From positions 1 through 7,209 of the forward strand of contig CAMDXR010000159.1 in the NCBI GenBank assembly GCA_945877725.1: a DNA stretch of 7,209 nucleotides, given 5' to 3'. The DNA comes from Limnohabitans sp. Rim8. GTDB taxonomy: Bacteria > Pseudomonadota > Gammaproteobacteria > Burkholderiales > Burkholderiaceae_C. The notes below the pieces were generated by a model. The model saw only the letters and a program-made list of their open reading frames with translations, ran no database searches and had not been told where the DNA came from. A program made the position numbers and the translations under genes. Shown one piece after another: positions 1 through 6,791 of the stretch. Numbering within the stretch: the stretch's first letter is position 1; the number at the start of each line of letters is the position of its first letter.

Positions 1-642
1 AGAACGCCCAATGGGGTGGTCAGCCTGAATGAGGTGGCCAAGCGCTTGGCACAGTCCGTCTCTGCGCTGACGCAAGACCCCAAAAAGGCGTCGATGATTT
101 TGGCCACCATCCAGTCTCAGCAGACCCTGAAACTGTTAGACCACATGGCCACGGAAGGCGCAGCACGGGGCCAAATACTGTTGGCACCACACAGCTATGA
201 ACACCCCGATTTTCCCCAAGCCCGCACCAGTTCGCCACTGATGCTGCAAGTTACCCCCAATGAGCGTGAACTTTATGGAGAAGAACGCTTTGGCCCGATC
301 AGCTTCGTCATTGCATGCGAAGACGGGCAGGCCGCATTGGCCCATGCCAGCCGCGACGCCCAAGAATTCGGTGGGCTCACTGCCTTTGTCTACTCTACCG
401 ACGACGACTTTGTCGCCCAAGCCGAACAAGCCTATGCCCGCGCTGGCGCGCAGCTCACCATCAACCTCACAGGTGCGATGCCCCTGAATTTTGCAGCCGC
501 CTACAGTGACTTTCACGTCACCGGCCTGAACCCGGCTGGCAATGCGGCACTGACTCACCTGGCTTTTGTAGCCAACCGCTTTTGCGTCAGTCAGTCACGC
601 CGACCTGCCCGCTCTGATCAACAACCCCCAATTCAAACCTGA
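1..642 (+). CDS. PaaN-like aldehyde dehydrogenase, C-terminal part (5' end outside window)
   Basis: The reading frame is open from base 1 and ends in TGA at 640-642. It gives 213 residues with no start inside the window (the GTG at 16 is an internal Val codon). Family knowledge: PaaN-type proteins are about 550-residue NAD(P)-dependent aldehyde dehydrogenases, originally linked to the ring-opened semialdehyde of phenylacetate degradation. Seen here: the aldehyde dehydrogenase E-x-FGP motif (GEERFGPISF, bases about 277-306), which in the superfamily helps position the nicotinamide ribose. The C-terminal block NFAAAYSDFHVTGLNPAG followed by ANRF and QSRR is, from memory, typical of PaaN. The catalytic Cys and general-base Glu would lie upstream and cannot be checked. 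It is followed after 11 bases by the CCO gene, whose Shine-Dalgarno overlaps its stop codon. No other paa gene is visible, so it may serve this pathway rather than phenylacetate. The superfamily is secure; the PaaN assignment is likely. Confidence 0.78.
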   Translation, partial: RTPNGVVSLNEVAKRLAQSVSALTQDPKKASMILATIQSQQTLKLLDHMATEGAARGQILLAPHSYEHPDFPQARTSSPLMLQVTPNERELYGEERFGPISFVIACEDGQAALAHASRDAQEFGGLTAFVYSTDDDFVAQAEQAYARAGAQLTINLTGAMPLNFAAAYSDFHVTGLNPAGNAALTHLAFVANRFCVSQSRRPARSDQQPPIQT

Positions 643-647
643 AGGAG
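642..647 (+). promoter_or_regulatory. Ribosome binding site of the CCO gene
   Basis: AAGGAG lies six bases before the ATG at 654 and overlaps the last base of the upstream TGA stop. This is the strongest Shine-Dalgarno site in the window and fixes the CCO start. It also links termination of the aldehyde dehydrogenase to initiation of the CCO. Confidence 0.85.
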
Positions 648-653
648 AAAGCC

Positions 654-2099
654 ATGGGCTTTAATGAAATTCCAGTGCTCAATGGTGGCTTTGCACCGGT
701 AGACTCAGAGCTGACGGTCGAGCTGACCGACATAGAGGGTGAAATACCCAAAGACCTGACAGGCATGTATGTGCGCAACGGGCCCAACCGACGCTTTGAA
801 GCGCCCGGACGCTACCACTGGTTTGATGGCGACGGCATGTTGCACGCCGTACGCTTTGAGCAGGGCCGCGCGGTCTACCAAAACCGTTGGGTCATGACGG
901 ACAGTCTGCAAGAGGAACTCAAGGCCGGCGGCGCTTTGTGGCAGGGCATCAAGGACCCACCGCGCAAAGACCGGCCCGATATGCCGATCAAGAACACCTC
1001 CAACACCGACATCAAGTTTTATGCAGGAAACCTGGTCTCAATGTGGTACTTGGGTGGCTCGGTTTACCAGTGTCGGCCCGACGACTTGTCAACCCTCGGA
1101 AAACTGGAACTTGACCCACGTCTGCAGGGACTGCCAATCTCGGCACATTCCAAGGTAGATGAACGCACGGGCGAATTCCTGTTTTTTGCCTATGGCAAAG
1201 AAGCGCCCTATATGCACTACGGAGTGATGGACCGTTTTGGAAAACTCCAGACTTTCATGCCGGTTCAGTTGCCGGGGCCAAGGCTACCGCATGACATGGC
1301 AATCACGCCCAACTTCACCATCCTGCATGATCTGCCCCTGTTTTATGACATGGACGCGTTTGCCGCTGGGCGGCACAAACTCAAGTTTCACCACACCCTG
1401 CCGTCTCGCTTTGGCGTGGTGCCGCGCCACGGAACGCCAGACCAGATCCGCTGGTTTGAAGCCAAGCCCACCTACATGTACCACGTCTCCAACGCTTGGG
1501 AAGAAGACGACGGCCAGGGCGGCACAGAAATAGTGATGACCGGCACGCCCTTCCGCTTGCCCACTGATTTGCGTGGTCAGGTGGATGTAGAAAAATTCCC
1601 CAAAATGCTGGCCAGTCTGGAGCATGACTTCATGTTTTACGAGTGGCGTTTTAATCTGCGCACCGGCCAGACCCGTGAGCGGGTGATTGACGACATCGTG
1701 AACCAAGAATTCCCGGTCATCAACTCCTGGATGCAGGGCTATAAAACGCGTTATTCCTGGAATGTGCTGATGGCCAGACAGAGCCGTCCTGAGGACCCTC
1801 GGTTTTGCGGATTTGCCCGCTACGACCTCGAGCGCGACACCTGCACCACCTACCATGCCGGAGTCAACAAATGGTTCAGCGAAGCGCCCTTTGCCCCCAA
1901 GGACAACTGGCAAGCCGAGGACGACGGCTACTTGGTGGGCTTCATGTGGGACGATGAAAGCAAGACCTCCTGGGTCACCATCTTTGATGCCAGCGATATC
2001 GCCCAAGGTCCGGTTTGTCGCATCCGCTTGCCGCAGCGGGTTCCCAATGGTTTCCACTCCACTTGGGTGAGCGGCGAACGCCTGGCGCGGGGCTACTGA
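654..2099 (+). CDS. Carotenoid cleavage oxygenase family protein (retinal pigment epithelial membrane protein family)
   Basis: This is a 481-residue Fe(II)-dependent enzyme expected to split a C=C double bond with O2 into two carbonyl products. The length matches bacterial lignostilbene or apocarotenoid dioxygenases (about 480-500). Four histidines sit in the family contexts for the seven-bladed propeller iron site: H165 (SAHSKVD), H213 (LPHDMA), H277 (YMYHVSNAWEE) and H468 (NGFHSTWV). The N-terminal MYVRNGPN (38-45) and YHWFDGDGM (54-62) motifs are also typical. Two second-shell Glu candidates are present, E352 (NQEFPVIN) and E422 (AEDDGYL). The third, expected in the LWE/LKE motif, is replaced by Y132 in SMWYLGG. 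No signal peptide or membrane segment is visible, so it is probably cytosolic. The start is fixed by the AAGGAG at 642-647. The next gene begins one base after its stop. The family is very secure; the substrate (stilbenoid, phenylpropene, apocarotenoid or other) is unknown. Confidence 0.93.
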   Translation: MGFNEIPVLNGGFAPVDSELTVELTDIEGEIPKDLTGMYVRNGPNRRFEAPGRYHWFDGDGMLHAVRFEQGRAVYQNRWVMTDSLQEELKAGGALWQGIKDPPRKDRPDMPIKNTSNTDIKFYAGNLVSMWYLGGSVYQCRPDDLSTLGKLELDPRLQGLPISAHSKVDERTGEFLFFAYGKEAPYMHYGVMDRFGKLQTFMPVQLPGPRLPHDMAITPNFTILHDLPLFYDMDAFAAGRHKLKFHHTLPSRFGVVPRHGTPDQIRWFEAKPTYMYHVSNAWEEDDGQGGTEIVMTGTPFRLPTDLRGQVDVEKFPKMLASLEHDFMFYEWRFNLRTGQTRERVIDDIVNQEFPVINSWMQGYKTRYSWNVLMARQSRPEDPRFCGFARYDLERDTCTTYHAGVNKWFSEAPFAPKDNWQAEDDGYLVGFMWDDESKTSWVTIFDASDIAQGPVCRIRLPQRVPNGFHSTWVSGERLARGY

Positions 2100-2100
2100 G

Positions 2101-3840
2101 ATGGTTCTGGTCAGCCCGGAAAAAATTGAACAATACACAAGTGCTGGATGGTGGGGCCATCAAAGCTTGTGGGATGAATTTGTTCGTCACCGGGCGATGC
2201 ATCCACATACCGAAGCGGTGGTGGATGCCTGCAACCGCAGCGACTTTGCCCATGGTGCGCCGCGCCGACTGAGCTGGGATGAACTGGGCGACGAAATAGA
2301 CCGTTTCAGCATCTTGTTGCATGCACAAGGTCTGCGGCGCGACGATATTGTGGTACTCCACTTGCCCAACAGTGTGGAGCAATATTTGGCCTACCTGGCC
2401 TGTGCCCGTTTGGGCCTGATCGTGACGCCTGTGCCCGTTCAGTACCGCGAGCATGAGTTGTCGCATGTGCTGGCTATTACCCAAGCCGCTGCCGTCCTGA
2501 CTTTTACGCATATCGGTAAACCCGGGCAAGGCCATCCCGCAGCAGCGATGTACTTGCAACTCAGCCAAGCGCACCCAAGCCTTCGCAAGGTGCTGGCTTG
2601 GGGCCCCCAGGTATCCGACGGTGTGCTGTCCATCGATGCGCTCTTGCCAGGCAAGATGACGCCCGAATTACGCGCCACACTGGTGCAAGCTGAGATCGAT
2701 GCGGCTGTTACGGCCAACGATGTTTTCAGTATTTGCTGGACCTCAGGCACCGAAGCGGCCCCCAAAGGTGTGCCACGCAGCCACAACGAATGGCTGATCG
2801 TGCCGCCAAACATCATTGAAGCCGCCGAGTTGAAACCCGGCGCGCGCTTGCTTAACCCTTTTCCCTTTGTCAATATGTCAGGGCTGTCCACCGCACTGGC
2901 CACTTGGCTGGTTTTGGGCGGCACTGTGGTGCAGCATCACCCCTTCAATTTATCCATATTTTTGAAGCAGTTGCGCGAAGAGCAGATCGACTACACCGTG
3001 GCAGCACCCGCCATTCTGAACATGCTGTTGCAAGATGAGACCTTGCTGGCGGGTATAGATTTCAAGCGACTGCGCCGCATGGGCTCGGGCTCGGCCCCCC
3101 TGTCTGACTGGATGGTGAGAGGCTTTGCAGAAAAATATGGCGTGCAAATCGTTAATTATTTTGGCTCGAATGAAGGCGCGGCCTTGTCGGGCAGCGACCT
3201 CGACATTCCAGACCCCGCCCTGCGCGCGCAGTACTTTCCAAGAGCAGGGGTAGATGGCTTTGACTGGCACATTTCCACCACACGCAAGATCAAGACCCGA
3301 TTGGTCGACCTGATGACCGGAGATGACATCACGCAAGCCGGGCAAGTGGGTGAGTTGCGTTTCTCGGGTCCTACTGTTTTTTCTGGCTATTTCAGAGCCC
3401 CCGAGGTGACCGCCCGCACCTTCGATGCGCAAGCCTTTTACTGCACTGGCGATCTGTTCGAAATTGCCGGTGACCGGCTTCAGTTCTACCGCTACGTGGG
3501 CCGCTCCAAGGACCTGGTGATCCGTGGCGGCGTCAATATCAGCAGCGAAGAAATTGAGGGCTTGCTGGCCGCCTGCCCTGGCGTGCGCGAGGTGGCCGTG
3601 GTGGGCGTACCCGACCACATTCTGGGTGAAAAGATTTGTGCCTGCGTGGTCCCGCTTGAAGGCCATAAGGTGTCACTGGAACAACTGGTTCGGTTTCTTC
3701 GAGAGCAACAACGCGTCGCCGCCTACAAACTGCCGGAATACCTGTTGCCCATTACCGAATTGCCCAGAAATCCGGTCGGGAAAATTCTCAAACGCGAGTT
3801 GCGTGAGCAAGCCAAACTGTTGTCGAAGGGCAAGGCATGA
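2101..3840 (+). CDS. AMP-forming acyl-CoA synthetase / CoA ligase
   Basis: This 579-residue enzyme of the ANL superfamily activates a carboxylic acid via an acyl-adenylate to its CoA thioester, in the cytosol. Motifs in order: phosphate-binding A3 loop TSGTEAAPKG (214-223); A5 motif YFGSNEG (353-359), where E358 probably contacts Mg-ATP; CTGD (448-451), with D451 binding the ribose; GRSKDLVIRGG (467-477); and NPVGKILKREL (557-567), with K561 as the likely adenylation lysine. The N-terminal YTSAGWWG (12-19) resembles the start of ligases near 2,3-dihydroxybenzoate-AMP ligase or cyclohexanecarboxylate-type enzymes, which supports the ATG at 2101. That ATG is one base after the CCO stop. No good Shine-Dalgarno precedes it, so translation likely depends on coupling. 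The acid substrate cannot be read from sequence; an oxidised product of the CCO/aldehyde dehydrogenase pair is a reasonable guess. Confidence 0.9.
   Translation: MVLVSPEKIEQYTSAGWWGHQSLWDEFVRHRAMHPHTEAVVDACNRSDFAHGAPRRLSWDELGDEIDRFSILLHAQGLRRDDIVVLHLPNSVEQYLAYLACARLGLIVTPVPVQYREHELSHVLAITQAAAVLTFTHIGKPGQGHPAAAMYLQLSQAHPSLRKVLAWGPQVSDGVLSIDALLPGKMTPELRATLVQAEIDAAVTANDVFSICWTSGTEAAPKGVPRSHNEWLIVPPNIIEAAELKPGARLLNPFPFVNMSGLSTALATWLVLGGTVVQHHPFNLSIFLKQLREEQIDYTVAAPAILNMLLQDETLLAGIDFKRLRRMGSGSAPLSDWMVRGFAEKYGVQIVNYFGSNEGAALSGSDLDIPDPALRAQYFPRAGVDGFDWHISTTRKIKTRLVDLMTGDDITQAGQVGELRFSGPTVFSGYFRAPEVTARTFDAQAFYCTGDLFEIAGDRLQFYRYVGRSKDLVIRGGVNISSEEIEGLLAACPGVREVAVVGVPDHILGEKICACVVPLEGHKVSLEQLVRFLREQQRVAAYKLPEYLLPITELPRNPVGKILKRELREQAKLLSKGKA
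3825..3830 (+). promoter_or_regulatory. Ribosome binding site of the alpha/beta hydrolase gene
   Basis: GAAGGG lies six bases before the ATG at 3837, inside the last codons of the CoA ligase gene. It supports the ATGA overlap start of the hydrolase. Confidence 0.6.
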
Positions 3841-4574
3841 AACCTGTTTTACTCCTGATTCCCGGCATGTTCAACACAGCCGCCATCTGGGATGCGTTGC
3901 TGCCCCTGTTGCAACCAGAGATGGATGTTCGCATTGCTGAAGTACTGACACAGGACTCCATCGTCGGCATGGCAGAAGATGCTTGGACCCAGGTGCAAGA
4001 TGTTCCCCCCGGTACGGTCATGTTGGTGTGCGGATTTTCGATGGGCGGCTACGTAGCAATGGAGCTACTCGCCCGCCATGGCACCCACTTTCAGGGGGTG
4101 ATGATGCTCGACACCTCTGCTCAGACTGAAACACCCGAAACGCTTTTGGCGCGTGAAAAAACCATTTCTGCACTGCAACGCAACTTTGAACGCACGGTGG
4201 AGGGCATCATCCCATTTAGCCTCCACCCCGACAGCTTGGCGGATCCGAGCCGGGTTGAGGGCATGCGACGGATGATGCATGCGGTAGGGGCTGAAACAGC
4301 CATTCGCCAACTAAGGGCCATCATGTCACGGCAAGATCACCGCGAACGCTTGTCCCAACTGACACAAACCGTGCTGGTGGTTTGTGGTCAACAAGATCAG
4401 GTCACGCCCCCGGCGCTGTCCCGCGATCTAGCTTCGCTGATTCCAGGTGCCGAACTGCATTGGCTTGAGGCGACCGGCCACCAAACACCCCTTGAACAAG
4501 CACCACGCCTGGCCGAACTGCTGAAAGGCCTGGCGAGTCGGTGCACTTCTCCACATTCTGAGCCATCGGTATGA
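3837..4574 (+). CDS. Alpha/beta hydrolase
   Basis: This is a 245-residue cytosolic alpha/beta-fold hydrolase. The fold begins at once with the strand LLLIPG and an oxyanion-loop region IPGMFNT (8-14). The nucleophile elbow CGFSMGG places Ser68. The acid is likely D187 in VVCGQQDQVTPP, and the base H215 in EATGHQTPLE, which completes a Ser-Asp-His triad at normal spacing. The length fits a minimal hydrolase with a short cap (about 95-165). The start overlaps the ligase stop as ATGA (3837-3840) with GAAGGG upstream, and its own stop overlaps the next start as ATGA (4571-4574). Possible roles in a CoA pathway are thioesterase, lactone or enol-lactone hydrolysis, or C-C bond hydrolysis of a beta-diketone or meta-cleavage-type product. 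Sequence alone does not choose between these. The C-terminal tail after about residue 233 is short, polar and probably disordered. Confidence 0.88.
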   Translation: MKPVLLLIPGMFNTAAIWDALLPLLQPEMDVRIAEVLTQDSIVGMAEDAWTQVQDVPPGTVMLVCGFSMGGYVAMELLARHGTHFQGVMMLDTSAQTETPETLLAREKTISALQRNFERTVEGIIPFSLHPDSLADPSRVEGMRRMMHAVGAETAIRQLRAIMSRQDHRERLSQLTQTVLVVCGQQDQVTPPALSRDLASLIPGAELHWLEATGHQTPLEQAPRLAELLKGLASRCTSPHSEPSV

Positions 4575-5563
4575 ACTTTTCTGCTCGCCCCCCACCTTTC
4601 CAACTGCGCCTGCCTGTCGTAGCCGCGCCCATGTTTCTGATTTCTGGCACCGAGTTGGTACTAGAAGCCTGCAAGGCGGGCATCGTTGGGGCTTTTCCAA
4701 CGCCTAACGCCCGCCCCATCAGCGAACTGGCGCTCTGGATGAAGCAAATCACCGAGGGGCTGGCTCAGGCACGGGACGCCCAGCCCAAAGCCACACTGGG
4801 GCCTTGGTGCGCCAATCTGGTCACGCATTCTTCCAACACCCGGCTTGCGGAAGACCTGGAACTGGTCGCCAAGTTCAAGCCCCCTATCGTCGTAACCGCC
4901 TTGGGAAGCCCCAAACCCGCCATTGAAGTGGTGCATGCCTATGGCGGCATGGTCATCGCGGATGTAATCTCTATCGGTCTGGCTAAAAAAGCCATTGCTG
5001 CTGGCGCCGATGGACTGGCCTGCATATGCGCAGGCGCAGGTGGCCACACCGGTTTTTTATCGCCTTTTGCTTTTGTCAGTGCGGTACGCGAGTTTTACGA
5101 TGGGTATCTGATTGTGGGGGGTGGCATCTGCGATGGCTGGGGGGTGGCGGGTGCAGTCGCCAGTGGGGCCGACTTGGTTTATATGGGTACGCGCTTTATT
5201 GCCACCACCGAAAGCATGGCTTCGGACAACTACAAAAAAATGCTGGTGGATGCCGATATTGATGACCTCGTGATCAGTGCGGGCGTGACCGGCACACCCG
5301 CCAGCTGGCTCAAGCCATCGCTGCGGGCCAACGGGTTGGACCCGGACAACATGCCCGATGCACCGGGCCGCCAATACGACAGCAACCAATCCTTTGCCGG
5401 CAAAAAATGGACCGATGTCTGGGCCGCAGGACAAGGACTCGGCAATATCCGGTCGATTCAACCGGTGGCACAGGTGGTTGACCAGTTGGCGCAACAGTAC
5501 CAACAAGCCATGAGCCGAATCCAAGGCTTGCCATGGCAACTTTCAGGAGACAACAATGCGTGA
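4571..5563 (+). CDS. Nitronate monooxygenase-like NAD(P)H-dependent FMN oxidoreductase
   Basis: This is a 330-residue TIM-barrel flavoprotein of the 2-nitropropane dioxygenase/nitronate monooxygenase superfamily. Seen: the first barrel strand PVVAAPMFLISG (15-26); GAGGHTG (155-161), where H159 matches the catalytic-base histidine of nitronate monooxygenases; the FMN phosphate-binding glycine turn VGGGI (182-186); and GTRFIATTES (206-215). The C-terminal block KKWTDVWAAGQGLG (278-291) is, from memory, common in relatives that sit next to SCP2-type thiolases in CoA-catabolic clusters. In this superfamily, IpdC (mycobacteria) and ScdK (Comamonas) act as reductases in steroid C/D-ring degradation, so a reductase acting on a CoA thioester is more plausible than nitronate oxidation. 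The start overlaps the hydrolase stop by ATGA and has no clear Shine-Dalgarno, implying coupling. The stop overlaps the thiolase start by eight bases. Superfamily secure, reaction unknown. Confidence 0.87.
   Translation: MNFSARPPPFQLRLPVVAAPMFLISGTELVLEACKAGIVGAFPTPNARPISELALWMKQITEGLAQARDAQPKATLGPWCANLVTHSSNTRLAEDLELVAKFKPPIVVTALGSPKPAIEVVHAYGGMVIADVISIGLAKKAIAAGADGLACICAGAGGHTGFLSPFAFVSAVREFYDGYLIVGGGICDGWGVAGAVASGADLVYMGTRFIATTESMASDNYKKMLVDADIDDLVISAGVTGTPASWLKPSLRANGLDPDNMPDAPGRQYDSNQSFAGKKWTDVWAAGQGLGNIRSIQPVAQVVDQLAQQYQQAMSRIQGLPWQLSGDNNA
5545..5550 (+). promoter_or_regulatory. Ribosome binding site of the thiolase gene
   Basis: AGGAGA lies five bases before the ATG at 5556, within the final codons of the flavin oxidoreductase gene. 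It confirms the overlapping thiolase start. Confidence 0.75.
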
Positions 5564-6791
5564 ATCCGTCTACATTCTGGGTGGCTACCAGACCGATTTT
5601 TCCCGTGCTTGGTCACGTCACGGTCTGGATATTTCAGACATGACGCGAGAGGCCACACTGGGGGCGCTGGAGGCCTGCCATTTGGCTCCCTCGGCCATTC
5701 AAAGCATTCATGTGGGCAACGCCTTTGGTGAAATGCAGCGCCAGCAAGCGCATCTGGGCTCCTTGGTTGCCCAAATGGTGCCCGAGTTGTGGGGCGTGCC
5801 TGCCATGCGGCATGAGGGAGCCTGTGCCTCGTCTTCCCTAGGCATCCTTTCCGCCATGGCAGAAATTGAGGCCGGTCGATATGACTGCGTGCTGGTTTTG
5901 GGGGTGGAAGAATTCAAGAATCTGCCCGGTGACCAAGCCTCACAAAATCAAAACGCCGCCGCGTGGCAAGGTCATGAGGACATTGACTGCAAGTTCATGT
6001 GGCCCGCTGCCTTCGGTCTGTTGGCGCAGGAATATGAACAACGCTACGGGCTGGATCGTCGGCACCTGAACCGTATAGCCGAGCTGAACTACCAACACGC
6101 CAAAAACAACCCGCTGGCTCAGACCCGAAACTGGCGGTTTGATGAACTGAGCTTCACGGACGATGACGAGGCCAACCCGGTGATTGAACCGGGTACCCGA
6201 CGCCAAGACTGCGGCCAGATCACCGATGGCGCTTGTGCAGTGGTCTTGGCATCGGCGCGCTTTGCACAGGCCCATGCGCTTGGGCGCAATTCTTCGCTGA
6301 GCAAACTGCCACGCATTGCCGGATGGGGCCACCGCAACGCAGGCCTTCGGCTCAAGGATAAATTCATCCGCAGCGCGCAGGCTGAATATGTATTTCCCCA
6401 TGTCCGCGACACCATTGAAGATGCATGGCGGCGCGCCGGCGTTTCTGGCATTGAGGCCATGCAAGGCGTGGAAACCCACGACTGTTTCACCACCACAGAA
6501 TACATGGCCATTGACCACTTGGGGCTTACCGCACCGGGACAAAGCTGGCAAGCCGTAGAGGACGGATCGATTGAAGCGGGCGGCCGCTGCCCCATCAACA
6601 TGAGCGGAGGGCTGATCGGATGCGGCCATCCCGTGGGTGCCACAGGAACACGCATGTTGTTTGATGCAGCCCGACAAGTGACCGGCCAAGCCGGTGCTTG
6701 CCAGATTGAAGGCGCAGAAAGAATCCAGACCCTGAATATAGGAGGCTCATGCGCTACGGTGGTGAGCTTTGTGGTTGATTGCCATGGCTGA
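5556..6791 (+). CDS. SCP2-type thiolase (acetyl-CoA acetyltransferase-like)
   Basis: This 411-residue thiolase-fold enzyme is expected to cleave a 3-ketoacyl-CoA with CoA, releasing acetyl-CoA or propionyl-CoA. The N-terminus VYILGGYQTDFSR (5-17) is typical of the bacterial SCP2-thiolase-like group. C90 in HEGACASS is the acyl-accepting nucleophile. THDCF (307-311) gives H308 and C310; in SCP2 thiolases an HDCF cysteine is known to replace the CxG cysteine of classical thiolases as acid/base. GCGHPVGATG (355-364) gives the second active-site histidine H358. The place of the classical CxG motif reads NIGGSCAT (394-401), so the usual cysteine is Asn394. Full length, no truncation. AGGAGA at 5545-5550 supports the start. 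It overlaps the flavoprotein stop by eight bases and the SDR start by eight bases. In context it likely performs the final thiolytic step of the pathway; the chain or ring substrate is unknown. Confidence 0.92.
   Translation: MRESVYILGGYQTDFSRAWSRHGLDISDMTREATLGALEACHLAPSAIQSIHVGNAFGEMQRQQAHLGSLVAQMVPELWGVPAMRHEGACASSSLGILSAMAEIEAGRYDCVLVLGVEEFKNLPGDQASQNQNAAAWQGHEDIDCKFMWPAAFGLLAQEYEQRYGLDRRHLNRIAELNYQHAKNNPLAQTRNWRFDELSFTDDDEANPVIEPGTRRQDCGQITDGACAVVLASARFAQAHALGRNSSLSKLPRIAGWGHRNAGLRLKDKFIRSAQAEYVFPHVRDTIEDAWRRAGVSGIEAMQGVETHDCFTTTEYMAIDHLGLTAPGQSWQAVEDGSIEAGGRCPINMSGGLIGCGHPVGATGTRMLFDAARQVTGQAGACQIEGAERIQTLNIGGSCATVVSFVVDCHG

Noticed and set aside
16..18. GTG as a true start of the first gene
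   Set aside because: The frame stays open to base 1, and the protein lacks the N-terminal and catalytic aldehyde dehydrogenase regions, so the gene is simply cut by the window edge.
1284..2138. A 284-codon open frame on the minus strand opposite the CCO gene
   Set aside because: It lies entirely opposite a clear enzyme gene plus its junction, has no recognisable family motif, and is the kind of long antisense frame common in GC-rich DNA.
2950..3666. A 238-codon minus-strand open frame opposite the CoA ligase
   Set aside because: It has no domain features and sits opposite the conserved ligase motifs, so it is a coding shadow.
3524..3940. A 138-codon plus-strand frame across the ligase-hydrolase junction
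   Set aside because: It overlaps two strongly supported genes out of frame; its Arg/Ser/Pro/Cys-rich translation is typical of a shifted frame.
6175..6194. Perfect 7-base inverted repeat ACCCGGT / ACCGGGT with a 6-base loop
   Set aside because: It lies mid-thiolase with no T-run, and the bases encode an ordinary stretch (NPVIEPGT). It is probably incidental rather than a terminator or operator.
6681..6695. Short inverted repeat ACCGG / CCGGT in the thiolase gene
   Set aside because: Only five base pairs, inside coding sequence, expected by chance in DNA of this composition.
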